Assembly (NCBI GenBank): GCA_023416735.1
Contig: JAEZGX010000017.1
Location: forward strand, 1-64,000
Reading direction: 5' to 3'
DNA: 64,000 bases
DNA from: Verrucomicrobiota bacterium
GTDB lineage: Bacteria > Verrucomicrobiota > Verrucomicrobiia > Opitutales > Opitutaceae
Shown here in pieces: positions 17,477 to 26,077 of this stretch (position 1 is its first letter; every line of letters begins with the position of its first letter). Under the pieces are notes generated by a model. It made no database searches, had not been told where the DNA came from, and saw only the letters and a program-made list of their open reading frames with translations. The position numbers and the translations under genes were made by a program.

Positions 17477-18328
17477 ATGCCTAAACGCATCCTGAGCACT
17501 ATTCTCCTCTGGGCCGTCGTCGTCGGCTCGCTGGTCTTCTTCCGCACCACCGGCGGCGTCGCGCTCATCACGCTCATTTCCGTCCTCACGCTGCGCGAGT
17601 TCTTCAAACTCATGCGCGGCGCCGGCCTTCAATCTTTCGACAAACTCGGCATGGCCCTCGGCGGCCTGATCACCGCCGCGCCCTACCTCGAAACCCTCCC
17701 ATTTTTCCGCGATATCCCTCTCACGATCACCGCTTCCCATGTGATGGCGATCGGCGTCGTGATTTTCTCGATCCGCGTCCTGGGCGAACGCGAACCGCAC
17801 AACCGCGTCGAAGCCCTCGCCGCCACGCTTTTCGGCCTGGTTTACGTCGCTTTCATGCTGCACTACCTCGTGCGCATCGTCACGCCCCTCCCCGGTGACA
17901 CCATCGGCCCCACCGGTCGCCTTCTTCTCTTCGTCTGGCTCGTCGCCGTATCCAAATTTTGCGACGTCGGCGCACTCCTCACCGGCCTCGCCTTCGGCAA
18001 ACACAAGATGTCCCCCGTCATCAGCCCGAAGAAAACCTGGGAAGGCGCCGTCGGCGGCGTCCTCGTTTCCATGGGCATCGGCGCCTTCGTCGCCTGGCTC
18101 GCCCGGGATCATTTCCCCGCGCACATGACGCCCCTCGTCGCCGCGCTTATCGCCGCCCCAATCGCCGTCGTCGCCATCGTCTCCGACCTCATCGAATCCG
18201 TCATCAAACGCCGCGCCGCCATCAAGGACTCCGGCGGCATCATCCCCGGCATCGGCGGCATGTTCGACGTCAGCGACAGCCTGATCCTCACCGCTCCGCT
18301 CGGTTTCTTCCTCTTCGGCCTCACCTAA
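17477..18328 (+). CDS. cdsA: Phosphatidate cytidylyltransferase (CDP-diglyceride synthase)
   Basis: This 283-residue integral membrane protein has about eight hydrophobic segments. It converts phosphatidic acid and CTP to CDP-diacylglycerol, the precursor of bacterial phospholipids. The C-terminal region carries the CdsA signature area: SPKKTWEGAVGG, then SDLIESVIKRRAAIKDSGG, then IPGIGGMFDVSDSLI. In the standard signature the last part reads PGHGGxxDRxD; here His is Ile and Arg is Val, while both Asp residues remain. Context between uppS and dxr supports the call. Confidence 0.9.
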   Translation: MPKRILSTILLWAVVVGSLVFFRTTGGVALITLISVLTLREFFKLMRGAGLQSFDKLGMALGGLITAAPYLETLPFFRDIPLTITASHVMAIGVVIFSIRVLGEREPHNRVEALAATLFGLVYVAFMLHYLVRIVTPLPGDTIGPTGRLLLFVWLVAVSKFCDVGALLTGLAFGKHKMSPVISPKKTWEGAVGGVLVSMGIGAFVAWLARDHFPAHMTPLVAALIAAPIAVVAIVSDLIESVIKRRAAIKDSGGIIPGIGGMFDVSDSLILTAPLGFFLFGLT

Positions 18329-18368
18329 TGTGCAGGGGCATTACGCCGCGACTGGCGCCGCGCCCAAA

Positions 18369-18447
18369 ATCGTGCTCGTAAACGTGATCGTGCTCGTGAT
18401 CGGCTGAGTGGTTTCGTTTCAATCGCGATCACGATCAAGAGCACGAT
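18369..18447. repeat. TCGTNN hexamer palindrome between cdsA and dxr
   Basis: The left arm (18369-18402) consists of TCGTGC, TCGTAA, GTGATC-type hexamers. The right arm (about 18424-18447) is the complementary series (CGATCACGATCAAGAGCACG), with a spacer of about 22 nt. The ATG of dxr is the last part of the right arm, so the element overlaps the translation start region. Confidence 0.75.
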
Positions 18448-19639
18448 GGGATCCACCTCAACCGCCGCCCCCAAACGCCTCGTCCTCCTCGGCGCCACCG
18501 GCTCCATCGGCGAGAACACCCTCCGGGTGGTCGCCGCCCACCGCGACAAACTTCAACTCGTCGGCATCGCCGCCCGCCAGAATCACGAGCGGCTCGCGCA
18601 AATCGCCCGCGATTTCCAGGTCCCCCACGTCGGCATTTTCGACGATGGCGCCTACGCCGCCGCCAAATCCGCCGCCGCTTCCGGCGCCTTCCCGCCCAAC
18701 ACCCAACTTCACGGCGGCCTCTCCGGCCTCGTCGAACTCGCGACGCTCGCCGACGCCGACATCGTTTTGGTCGCCGTCGTCGGCACCATCGGCCTCGAAC
18801 CCGCGCTCGCCGCCATCGCCGCCGGCAAGGACCTCGCCCTCGCCTCCAAGGAAATCCTCGTCCTCGCCGGCCAATTCGTCATGGCCGCTGCGCGCCAGCA
18901 CCACGTCAAACTCCTGCCCGTCGATTCCGAGCACAACGCCGTCTTCCAGTGCCTTGAGGGCCACCCGCAAGCCGGCGTTCGCCGCATCGTCCTCACCGCT
19001 TCCGGAGGCGCGTTCCGCGACTGGCCGCAAGAACGCCTCGCCCACGTCACACCCGCCGACGCCCTCAAACATCCCAACTGGGCGATGGGTCCGAAAATCA
19101 CGGTCGATTCCGCCACGCTCGCCAACAAAGGCCTCGAACTTATCGAGGCCCAATGGCTCTTCAATCTCCGCGCCGACCAGTGCACCGCGGTCGTCCACCC
19201 GCAAAGCATCGTCCATTGCCTCGTCGAATTCACCGACGGCGCCCTGCTCGCCCAACTCTGCCCGCCTTCGATGACGTTCCCCATCCAGCACGCGTTGCTT
19301 CACCCACACCGCGCGCCGGGCGTCGAATCCACCCTCGATTTCACCAAACTCCTCGGACTCGAGTTCCGCCCCGTCGACGAATTTCGCTTCCCTTGTCTCC
19401 GTCTCGCCCGCCAAACGATGTCTGCCGGCGGGATCGCCCCCGCGGTCTTCAACGCCGCTAACGAGATCGCCGTCGCCGCTTTCCTCGACTCGCGCATCCC
19501 GTTTCTTGCGATTCCTCAGGTCATCGAACACACTCTCAACCAGATCGATAACTTCACACCCGACACGCTTCCCGCCGTCCTCGATGCCGACGCCACCGCG
19601 CGCCGCGTCGCCACCGCCGCGCTGAAGCACCTTTCCTGA
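18446..19639 (+). CDS. dxr: 1-deoxy-D-xylulose 5-phosphate reductoisomerase
   Basis: This 397-residue enzyme of the MEP pathway converts DXP to 2-C-methyl-D-erythritol 4-phosphate with NADPH. The NADPH motif GATGSIG is at 16-22. The metal and substrate region shows LPVDSEHNAVFQ (about 150-161) and the flexible-loop area TASGGAFRDWP. DSATLANKGLELIEAQWLF supplies the second metal-binding Glu. Length and motif order are normal for the family. It lies two bases before rseP, implying co-translation. Confidence 0.96.
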   Translation: MGSTSTAAPKRLVLLGATGSIGENTLRVVAAHRDKLQLVGIAARQNHERLAQIARDFQVPHVGIFDDGAYAAAKSAAASGAFPPNTQLHGGLSGLVELATLADADIVLVAVVGTIGLEPALAAIAAGKDLALASKEILVLAGQFVMAAARQHHVKLLPVDSEHNAVFQCLEGHPQAGVRRIVLTASGGAFRDWPQERLAHVTPADALKHPNWAMGPKITVDSATLANKGLELIEAQWLFNLRADQCTAVVHPQSIVHCLVEFTDGALLAQLCPPSMTFPIQHALLHPHRAPGVESTLDFTKLLGLEFRPVDEFRFPCLRLARQTMSAGGIAPAVFNAANEIAVAAFLDSRIPFLAIPQVIEHTLNQIDNFTPDTLPAVLDADATARRVATAALKHLS

Positions 19640-19641
19640 CA

Positions 19642-21060
19642 ATGTCCGAACTCCTCACGTCGCTCGCGTCCAACGCCTGGGCTTTCTTCCTCGTCGTTCT
19701 TTTCTTCGGGGGCTCCATCTTCGTTCACGAGCTCGGCCACTTCCTCGCCGCCCGTCGACGCGGCGTCCACGTCGAGCGCTTCTCCATCGGCTTCGGTCCC
19801 GCGATTTTCTCCTGGCACGGCAAGGACGGCGTCGAATACCGCCTCGCCTGGATCCCGTTCGGCGGCTACGTGCTCCTTCCCCAACTGGCCGACCTCGGTG
19901 CCATCGAGGGCGAAAGCAAAACCGACGTCTCGAAACTCCCGCCCATCAGCTACGGCACGCGCATGCTGGTCTTCGTCGCCGGCGCCGCGTTCAACATCTT
20001 CTTCGCACTCCTGCTCGCGACGATCGTCTGGTTCGTCGGACAACCCACGTTCTCCGCCCTCGCCACCACCAAGATCGGCACCGTCTCGCCGACCGTCACC
20101 CTCGCCGACGGCAAAACCGTCCCCAATCCCGCCGCCGAAGCCGGCCTCCAGGCGGGCGATGTCGTGAAATCCATCGATGGCGACGCCGTGAAAAACTTCG
20201 AAGACATCATCAACGCCGTCCTTCTCGGCACGCGCCGCACGGCCGACGGCCGCCGCGTCTCCGAATTTGTGATACAACGCGACGGCCGCGAACAAACCGC
20301 CACCGTTTACCCGCTCCTCCTTGGCGACGACCAAATCCGCGTCGCCGGCGTCGAGCCCGCCGACGATCTCACCGCCGACGAAGTTCTCGCCGGCTCCCCC
20401 GCCGAAGCCGCCGGCGTCCTGCCCGGCGATCGGATCCTCGCCATGGACGGACAACCGGTCTTCCAACGCATCGCCGTCAGCGAATATCTCTCCAAGAATT
20501 CCAATCGTCCCACCGAGTTCCTTTTCCAACGCGGTAACGACCAGGTCACGATCCGCATCCAACCACGCGCCGAGACCGACGAACGCACCGGCAAACCGGT
20601 CGCACGCATCGGCCTCCGCTATCGCGAGCCCATCATCGTGATTCACCCCACGCCGTGGTCCCAGATCAGCGCCAACGTTCGCATGACGTTCCGCACCCTG
20701 GGCGCACTCGTCAGCCCCACCTCCGATGTCGGCCTGTCCAAACTCAGCGGTCCCATCGGCATCGGTCGCGTTCTCCACCAGCAGGCGCAATGGGATATCC
20801 GCCGCGTCCTCTGGTTCACGATCCTGGTCAACGTCAACCTCGCCATCTTCAACCTCCTGCCGATCCCCGTCCTCGATGGCGGTCAGATGCTTTTTGCCAC
20901 GATCAACCGGCTCCGTCGCCGCGCGCTCCCGCCCAACATCATCATGGCCACGCAAAGCGCGTTCTTCGTCATCCTCTTCTCGCTCATCATCTACGTGAGC
21001 TTCTTCGACGTCCGCCGCTGGGCTCGCGACATCGAAGCCGACCGCACCGAACAAAGATAA
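19642..21060 (+). CDS. rseP: Site-2 intramembrane metalloprotease RseP
   Basis: This 472-residue inner-membrane protease has the zinc motif HELGH at 29-33 in the first membrane helix and the third zinc ligand in NLLPIPVLDGGQM (Asp412). Two PDZ-like domains lie between them (about 130-215 and 240-320, with AGLQAGDVVKSIDG and AGVLPGDRILAMDG). Such proteases release membrane-bound anti-sigma factors or clear remnant signal peptides. No anti-sigma factor is encoded here, so the client is unknown. The gene is two bases after dxr. Confidence 0.93.
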   Translation: MSELLTSLASNAWAFFLVVLFFGGSIFVHELGHFLAARRRGVHVERFSIGFGPAIFSWHGKDGVEYRLAWIPFGGYVLLPQLADLGAIEGESKTDVSKLPPISYGTRMLVFVAGAAFNIFFALLLATIVWFVGQPTFSALATTKIGTVSPTVTLADGKTVPNPAAEAGLQAGDVVKSIDGDAVKNFEDIINAVLLGTRRTADGRRVSEFVIQRDGREQTATVYPLLLGDDQIRVAGVEPADDLTADEVLAGSPAEAAGVLPGDRILAMDGQPVFQRIAVSEYLSKNSNRPTEFLFQRGNDQVTIRIQPRAETDERTGKPVARIGLRYREPIIVIHPTPWSQISANVRMTFRTLGALVSPTSDVGLSKLSGPIGIGRVLHQQAQWDIRRVLWFTILVNVNLAIFNLLPIPVLDGGQMLFATINRLRRRALPPNIIMATQSAFFVILFSLIIYVSFFDVRRWARDIEADRTEQR

Positions 21061-21064
21061 CCGC

Positions 21065-21081
21065 GCGGGTCTCCGGCCCGC
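21065..21081. repeat. GCGGG-tctccgg-CCCGC palindrome after rseP
   Basis: A 5-bp stem (GCGGG/CCCGC) lies 4 nt after the rseP stop. The core GGGTCTCCGGCCC matches the elements after uppS and dnaA. There is no T tract. Confidence 0.45.
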
Positions 21082-21182
21082 CCTTCCGCCTCACGCTTGC
21101 CCCTCGAGCCGCACGCTCTACCGTGCGGCTCTTTCATTTCCAGCGTTCCAGCCTTTCAACGTCTCAGCGTTTTCCCGTCGCC

Positions 21183-23225
21183 ATGTCCTACTGCGTTTCC
21201 CGTTTCCACACCGTCCGCCGCCGCACTCTCGAAGTGAAGGTCGGCTCCGTCGGCGTCGGCGGCGAAAATCCCCTTCGCCTCCAGTCCATGACGACGAGCG
21301 ATACCCAGGACATCGCGACCACCGTCAAGCAATCCATCGCCCTCGCCGAGGTCGGCTGCGAAATCGTCCGCATCACGGCGCCCAACGTCGCCGCCGCCCA
21401 GGCCCTCCGCGAAATCCGAGCCCAGTTCACCGCCGCCGGCTTCGGCCACATCCCGCTCGTTGCCGACATCCACTTCCTCCCGTCCGCCGCGATGGAAGCC
21501 GTCGAACACGTCGAAAAGGTCCGCGTCAACCCCGGCAACTACGCCGACAAAAAGAAATTCGCCGTCCGCGAGTATTCAGATTCCGACTACGACCGCGAAC
21601 TCCAGCGCCTTCACGAAGCCTTTTCCCCGCTCGTCCTCCGCGCCAAGGAACTCGGCCGCGCCCTGCGCATCGGCACCAATCACGGTTCGCTCAGCGATCG
21701 CATCATGAACCGCTACGGCGACACGCCGCTCGGCATGGTCGAAAGCGCGCTCGAATTTCTCCGCATCGCGGAATCGCACGCCTTCAAACAAATCATTCTT
21801 TCGATGAAGGCCTCCAATCCGAAGGTGATGATCCAGGCCTATCGCCTCCTCGTGGAGCGCATGCAGCAGGAAAACATGCACTACCCTCTACACCTCGGCG
21901 TCACCGAAGCCGGCGACGGCGAAGACGGCCGCATCAAATCCGCCATCGGCATCGGCTCCCTCCTCCTCGATGGCCTGGGCGACACCATCCGCGTCTCCCT
22001 CACCGAAGACAGCGTTTACGAAATCCCTGTCGCCCGCGCCCTCGCCGACAAGGCGATGTCGCTCTGGGAAACCCAAAACTCAGAACTCAAAACCCAGAGC
22101 CCAGCGGCCGACTCGCTCGACCCTTTTCACTTCACCCGCCGCGAAACCACCCCCGTCACCCTCGCACCCGCCCTCTCCACTGGCCCCGAGCACCCACCGC
22201 GCGTCATCGCCCGCCTCCCGTCTGTTTCCGCCCTCTCCAATCTCAAATCTCAAATCTCAAATCCCCTCCCCGACACCCCGACCGAAGGTCTCCTTGTCCC
22301 TGTTTCCGGTCTTCCCGACCTCGCCGAACTCGTCGACCTCCTGAACGACTTGCCCGCCGGCGTCTCCTTCATCGCGGTCGAAGCCGATCCGTCGATCGAA
22401 ACGAATCTTCTTCGTCCGATTCTTCTGATGAGCCAGGTGCCGCTCATGCTCGTCCGCCGCTTCGCCGCGGGGGAAGACGAAACCCTTCGCACACTCGTCA
22501 CGTGGACCCGCAACTACAACCACACCCTCGCAATCGCCACCACCCCCGAAGACCTCACCGCTCTCGCCCCCGTCCTTCGCTCCCTCGGCGACGAGCGCCT
22601 CGTCTTCACTTTCAACTTTCAACCTTCAACTCCGACCTCGGCCCACGCCGTGGGCCGCTACCGCTCCCTCGCCGAATCCCTGCGTGTCCTCGGCTCCCGC
22701 GCTCCGCTCTGGATCCGCAACACCCCCGGCACCGCCATCCGCGGCGACAACACCTTCCTTTCGAAACTTCTCGAAGCGAGCATCCTCACCGGCTCACTCC
22801 TCTGCGACGGCCTCGGCGATCTCGTCAGCATCGAAACCGAAACCGATCCCGTCCGCGCCACCAAGCTCGCCTACAACGTCCTTCAAGGCGCCGGTGCCCG
22901 CATTTCCAAAACCGAATTCGTCGCCTGCCCTTCCTGCGGCCGCACGCTCTTCGACCTGCAATCCACCACCCAACGCATCCGCGCACAAACCGGCCACCTC
23001 AAGGGCGTCAAACTCGCCATCATGGGCTGCATCGTAAACGGCCCCGGCGAAATGGCGGACGCCGATTTCGGCTACGTCGGCGGAGCCCCCGGGAAGATCA
23101 ATCTCTACGTCGGCAAGCAGTGCGTCCAATACAACATCCCGCAAGCCGAAGCCGACGCCCGCCTCATCGCTCTCATCAAAGAGCACGGCAAATGGGTCGA
23201 CCCCGCCCCGGCCGCCGCCAGTTGA
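21183..23225 (+). CDS. ispG: (E)-4-hydroxy-3-methylbut-2-enyl-diphosphate synthase, long three-domain form
   Basis: This 680-residue protein converts MEcPP to HMBPP in the MEP pathway. The N-terminal TIM-barrel part (about 1-290) has SMTTSDTQDIATTVKQ, VRVNPGNY and RIGTNHGSLSDRIM. The C-terminal part has the three 4Fe-4S cysteines Cys582, Cys585 (CPSCGRT) and Cys616 (MGCIVNGPGEM). A central insert of about 250 residues makes this the long form seen in plants, Chlamydiae, Bacteroidetes and Verrucomicrobia. Within the insert, three segments (about residues 296-307, 352-361 and 475-483) are encoded by short-period repeat DNA like that found between genes. The ATG at 21183 gives the proper N-terminus; the open frame extends further upstream only as a shadow of rseP. 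Confidence 0.95.
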   Translation: MSYCVSRFHTVRRRTLEVKVGSVGVGGENPLRLQSMTTSDTQDIATTVKQSIALAEVGCEIVRITAPNVAAAQALREIRAQFTAAGFGHIPLVADIHFLPSAAMEAVEHVEKVRVNPGNYADKKKFAVREYSDSDYDRELQRLHEAFSPLVLRAKELGRALRIGTNHGSLSDRIMNRYGDTPLGMVESALEFLRIAESHAFKQIILSMKASNPKVMIQAYRLLVERMQQENMHYPLHLGVTEAGDGEDGRIKSAIGIGSLLLDGLGDTIRVSLTEDSVYEIPVARALADKAMSLWETQNSELKTQSPAADSLDPFHFTRRETTPVTLAPALSTGPEHPPRVIARLPSVSALSNLKSQISNPLPDTPTEGLLVPVSGLPDLAELVDLLNDLPAGVSFIAVEADPSIETNLLRPILLMSQVPLMLVRRFAAGEDETLRTLVTWTRNYNHTLAIATTPEDLTALAPVLRSLGDERLVFTFNFQPSTPTSAHAVGRYRSLAESLRVLGSRAPLWIRNTPGTAIRGDNTFLSKLLEASILTGSLLCDGLGDLVSIETETDPVRATKLAYNVLQGAGARISKTEFVACPSCGRTLFDLQSTTQRIRAQTGHLKGVKLAIMGCIVNGPGEMADADFGYVGGAPGKINLYVGKQCVQYNIPQAEADARLIALIKEHGKWVDPAPAAAS

Positions 23226-23823
23226 CGTTAATAACCCGCACCGGGTCGAAGCTCCGCGCGCCCGACTTGGAATTCTTCGACGCTCACGAGTCGGAGCCGC
23301 ACCTCCCTCCCACTGGGCCCGCGCGAGGCGTGTATCCAAATTTCCACGATCCGTCTCCGTTTCGTCACCGCCCCGTCACCCGCCAACCGGCTTCCGAAGC
23401 CGCCCCGCCGACAGCGTAGTTTTCTCCCGACTACGGTAAATTCTCCGACCCCTCCGCCGCGCTAATTCCCTGCTCGTGATGCAACACAAAAGTGGCGAAA
23501 AGTTATGCCCCGATCCGTTGTGAACAACTTGGGAGAAAGATGACCTTGAAATGACTTTTCGCTTCTCAGTTACTCCGCGCCCGGTCAGTTTTTCCTAGCG
23601 GTCCGGCTGTTCTTTTTAGCCCCCAGTCAGCACGCCTTCCACCCCGGCGGAGATCCAGATTAACCTCTGGCCATCAACATCTTACAGTTTATCTGGTGTT
23701 ACTTTCTTTTTTCGATGGTCCGACTCCCCATTTCCCAGCCGCCGCGACGCGAAGGACGTTGATTCGGGTCTAGTTCCAGCCACTCGCCGCCCGGTGTGAA
23801 TAATTCCGTCCTTTCGCCTGCTC
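23226..23823. other. Long intergenic region upstream of dnaA
   Basis: No convincing coding frame is present in these 598 bases. The part from about 23460 to 23720 is clearly more A/T-rich than its surroundings, which would suit an origin or a regulated dnaA promoter. Only one sequence fits a relaxed DnaA box: TGTGAACAA at 23519-23527, reverse TTGTTCACA, inside the 12-nt palindrome GTTGTGAACAAC. A weaker one is ATTTCCACG near 23340. No cluster of boxes is seen, so an oriC call is not supported. Confidence 0.4.
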
Positions 23824-25212
23824 ATGCCTTCTCTGTCTCTGTCGCCCAGCCTGTGGGAAACCGTCAAATGCGACTTCAAGGAGCTCTTCCCTGAAGACGT
23901 ATTCCAGATGTGGTTCGAACCCATGGTGTGCCTCGAGTCCACCGAAGATTCGATCGCCTTGGGCGTGCCCAATGACTTCGCGGCGATCTGGATTCACGAC
24001 AACTACCTCGACCTGATCACCCAACGCCTGCGCCTCAGCGCCGGCCGGTTGGTCAACGTCACCCTCAAGAAAACCGACGCCGCCCGCCCCACCCCGCCGC
24101 ACTCTACGCCCCGGGCCCCCGCCGTCGACGCCACCCACCGCGCCCGCACCCAGGTTCGCCGCACCCGCTACGACGAACGTGGCCCCAACGGCGCCTCCCT
24201 CAACGCCCGCAACACCTTCGAAACCTTCGTTGTCGGTTCCAACAACCAGATGGCCCACGCCGCCGCCCTCGCCGTCGCGCAGGCGCCCGCCCAGGCCTAC
24301 AACCCCCTTTTCATCTACGGCGACACCGGCCTCGGCAAAACCCACCTGATGCACGCCATCGGGCACGCCATCCTGCGCAATAACCCCGACGCCCGCGTCG
24401 CCTACCTCTCCACCGAAAAGTTCACCAACGAGTTCATCCAAGCCCTCCAGGAAAACTCGCTCACGAAATTCCGTCAGCGCTACCGCCACGTCGACGTCCT
24501 CCTCATCGACGACATCCAGTTCCTCGCCGGCAAGGAGCGCATCCAAGAAGAGTTCTTCCACACCTTCAACGACCTCTTCGAATCCGGTAAACAGGTCGTC
24601 CTGTCCTCCGACCGCCGCGCCTCCGAAATCCAGAAACTCGAGTCGCGCCTCGTCTCCCGCTTCGAATGGGGTCTTCCCGCCGACATCCAGGCGCCCGATT
24701 TCGAAACCCGTTTCGCCATCCTCCGCAGCAAGGCCCAAAGCCTGAAGTTCGACATCCCTCCGGCCGTCCTGAACTTCATCGCGCAAAACATCTCCAAAAA
24801 CATCCGCCGCCTCGAGGGCGCGCTCATCAAAGTCGCGTCGTATTCCGCGCTCACCAACAAGCCCCTCGATCTCCCGACCGCCGAAATGCTCCTCCAGGAC
24901 GTCCTCATGGAGCAGGCGCAAAACATCCTCACGATCGAAACGATCCAGAAACGCGTGGCCGATCATTTCCAGATCCGCCACAGCGACATGACCTCCAAGC
25001 GTCGCCCCAACAACATCGCCATCCCCCGCCAAATCGCGATGTATCTGGCCCGCACGCTCACCAAGCATTCGCTCCAGGAAATCGGTGACGCTTTCGGCGG
25101 CCGCGACCACGGCACCGTCATCCACGCCTGCAAAGCCGTCGACAACATGATGGAGCAGGATTCGACCACCCGCAGCAGCGTCGAATTCCTCAAGAACCAG
25201 CTTTCCAAGTGA
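23824..25212 (+). CDS. dnaA: Chromosomal replication initiator protein DnaA
   Basis: This 462-residue protein contains all four DnaA domains. Domain I (about 8-85) reads LWETVKCDFKELFPEDVF. A Pro/Arg-rich linker covers about 85-130. The AAA+ domain III has Walker A GDTGLGKT at 166-173, Walker B VLLIDDIQFLAGK near 225, and the arginine-containing SRFEWGL. Domain IV ends in the DNA-binding helix-turn-helix with the GRDHGTVIHACKAV signature. It unwinds the origin by ATP-dependent oligomerisation on DnaA boxes. It has its own promoter region and a strong terminator. The usual neighbour dnaN is absent. Confidence 0.97.
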   Translation: MPSLSLSPSLWETVKCDFKELFPEDVFQMWFEPMVCLESTEDSIALGVPNDFAAIWIHDNYLDLITQRLRLSAGRLVNVTLKKTDAARPTPPHSTPRAPAVDATHRARTQVRRTRYDERGPNGASLNARNTFETFVVGSNNQMAHAAALAVAQAPAQAYNPLFIYGDTGLGKTHLMHAIGHAILRNNPDARVAYLSTEKFTNEFIQALQENSLTKFRQRYRHVDVLLIDDIQFLAGKERIQEEFFHTFNDLFESGKQVVLSSDRRASEIQKLESRLVSRFEWGLPADIQAPDFETRFAILRSKAQSLKFDIPPAVLNFIAQNISKNIRRLEGALIKVASYSALTNKPLDLPTAEMLLQDVLMEQAQNILTIETIQKRVADHFQIRHSDMTSKRRPNNIAIPRQIAMYLARTLTKHSLQEIGDAFGGRDHGTVIHACKAVDNMMEQDSTTRSSVEFLKNQLSK

Positions 25213-25239
25213 CCAGCGCCTGACCGCGCACACCAAGCA

Positions 25240-25268
25240 GGGCGGGTCTCCGACCCGCCCTTTTTTAT
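25240..25268 (+). terminator. Rho-independent terminator of dnaA
   Basis: A perfect 9-bp stem GGGCGGGTC/GACCCGCCC (25240-25248 with 25252-25260) has a TCC loop and is followed by six T. A related palindrome starting with GTGCGG lies at 25291-25316. Confidence 0.88.
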
Positions 25269-25290
25269 TTCCCTCGCACGATCAATTGTA

Positions 25291-25316
25291 GTGCGGGGTC
25301 TCCCGACCCTGCCGCA
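25291..25316. repeat. Second GGGTC-like palindrome downstream of dnaA
   Basis: GTGCGG...GGTC and GACC...CCGCAC form an imperfect hairpin without a T tract, 23 nt after the dnaA terminator T run. Confidence 0.45.
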
Positions 25317-25402
25317 CCGCCATCAAAGCGTCTGGCGAACGCTGGCATTTCCCGATTCTTGCTCTAGACTCTGGGCTCTCAGCTCTTAGCTCATTCATTC
25401 CC

Positions 25403-26017
25403 ATGACCCTCACGCCCGAACAGCAACAAGCCGTCTCCAGCTGGATCGCCGCCGGCGATAATCTTTCGACCGTGCAGAAAAAACTCTCCGAAGAGTTCAA
25501 ACTCTCCCTCACCTACCGCGACGTCCGCTTCCTCGTCGACGACCTCGATCTCTCCCTCAAAGACCCCGCCCCTAAAGTCGACACCTCCGACGTCAGCAAA
25601 GCCCCTCCCGCCTCCGCGCAACACGACGCGACGCCCTCGCCCCGCAATACCCCCGCCGATAAAAAAGGCTTCTTCGACAAGGCCAAAGAAAAGCTCGGCC
25701 TCGCCAAAGACGAATCCTCCGCCGACGCGCCGCCTGACTCCGACTACGCCGACGAACCCTTCGACGACGAAGACGCGCTTCCCACCGCCGGCGCCGGCAA
25801 CGTTTCCGTTTCCGTCGACCAAGTCACCCTCATCCCCGGCGCCGTCGCCAGCGGCAGCGTCACGTTCAGCGACGGCGTGACCGGCAAATGGATCATCGAT
25901 CAATACGGCCGCCCCGGTTTCACCGAAATCAGCCAACCCGGTTACCGCCCCGCCGCCGCCGACGCGCAATCGTTCATGCAAGAACTCTCGCGCGCCCTCC
26001 AGCAACGCGGCTACTAA
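25403..26017 (+). CDS. Hypothetical protein with charged linker
   Basis: This 204-residue protein is not recognised as a named family. Residues 1-55 look like a small helical domain (MTLTPEQQQAVSSWIAAGDN, then KKLSEEFKLSLTYRDVRFLV). Residues 56-125 are a low-complexity, Asp/Ala/Pro/Lys-rich linker. Residues 130-204 look like a compact beta-rich domain with SVTFSDGVTGKWIIDQYGRP and a C-terminal helix. There is no signal peptide or membrane segment, so it is probably cytosolic. Codon use matches neighbouring genes, and a terminator follows. The region just upstream is a short-period tract of CTCTAGACTC-like repeats. The N-terminal helical part could be a protein-interaction domain, but function is unknown. 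Confidence 0.75.
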   Translation: MTLTPEQQQAVSSWIAAGDNLSTVQKKLSEEFKLSLTYRDVRFLVDDLDLSLKDPAPKVDTSDVSKAPPASAQHDATPSPRNTPADKKGFFDKAKEKLGLAKDESSADAPPDSDYADEPFDDEDALPTAGAGNVSVSVDQVTLIPGAVASGSVTFSDGVTGKWIIDQYGRPGFTEISQPGYRPAAADAQSFMQELSRALQQRGY

Positions 26018-26042
26018 CCGTCTCTCATCTCTTTCTCAGGTC

Positions 26043-26076
26043 GGCGCGGTGCCCTCGCCGCGCCTTTTTCTTTTTC
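26043..26076. terminator. Terminator between the hypothetical gene and ligA
   Basis: Stem GGCGCGG (26043-26049) pairs with CCGCGCC (26058-26064), then TTTTTCTTTTTC. It serves the plus-strand gene; convergent ligA ends 12 nt further on. Confidence 0.8.
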
Positions 26077-26077
26077 A

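Noticed and set aside
19516..21054. 512-codon minus-strand frame opposite rseP and the end of dxr
   Set aside because: Antisense of a strongly supported gene; acidic Gly/Asp/Glu-rich composition is the typical shadow in high-GC DNA. The same reasoning removes long antisense frames opposite the permeases, dnaA and the response regulator.
20655..21182. Upstream extension of the ispG frame
   Set aside because: The extension is the out-of-frame shadow of rseP and has Arg/Pro/His-rich composition; IspG homology begins at 21183.
23226..23823. Definite oriC
   Set aside because: Only one relaxed DnaA box and no box cluster; dnaN is not adjacent. Recorded as an intergenic region only.
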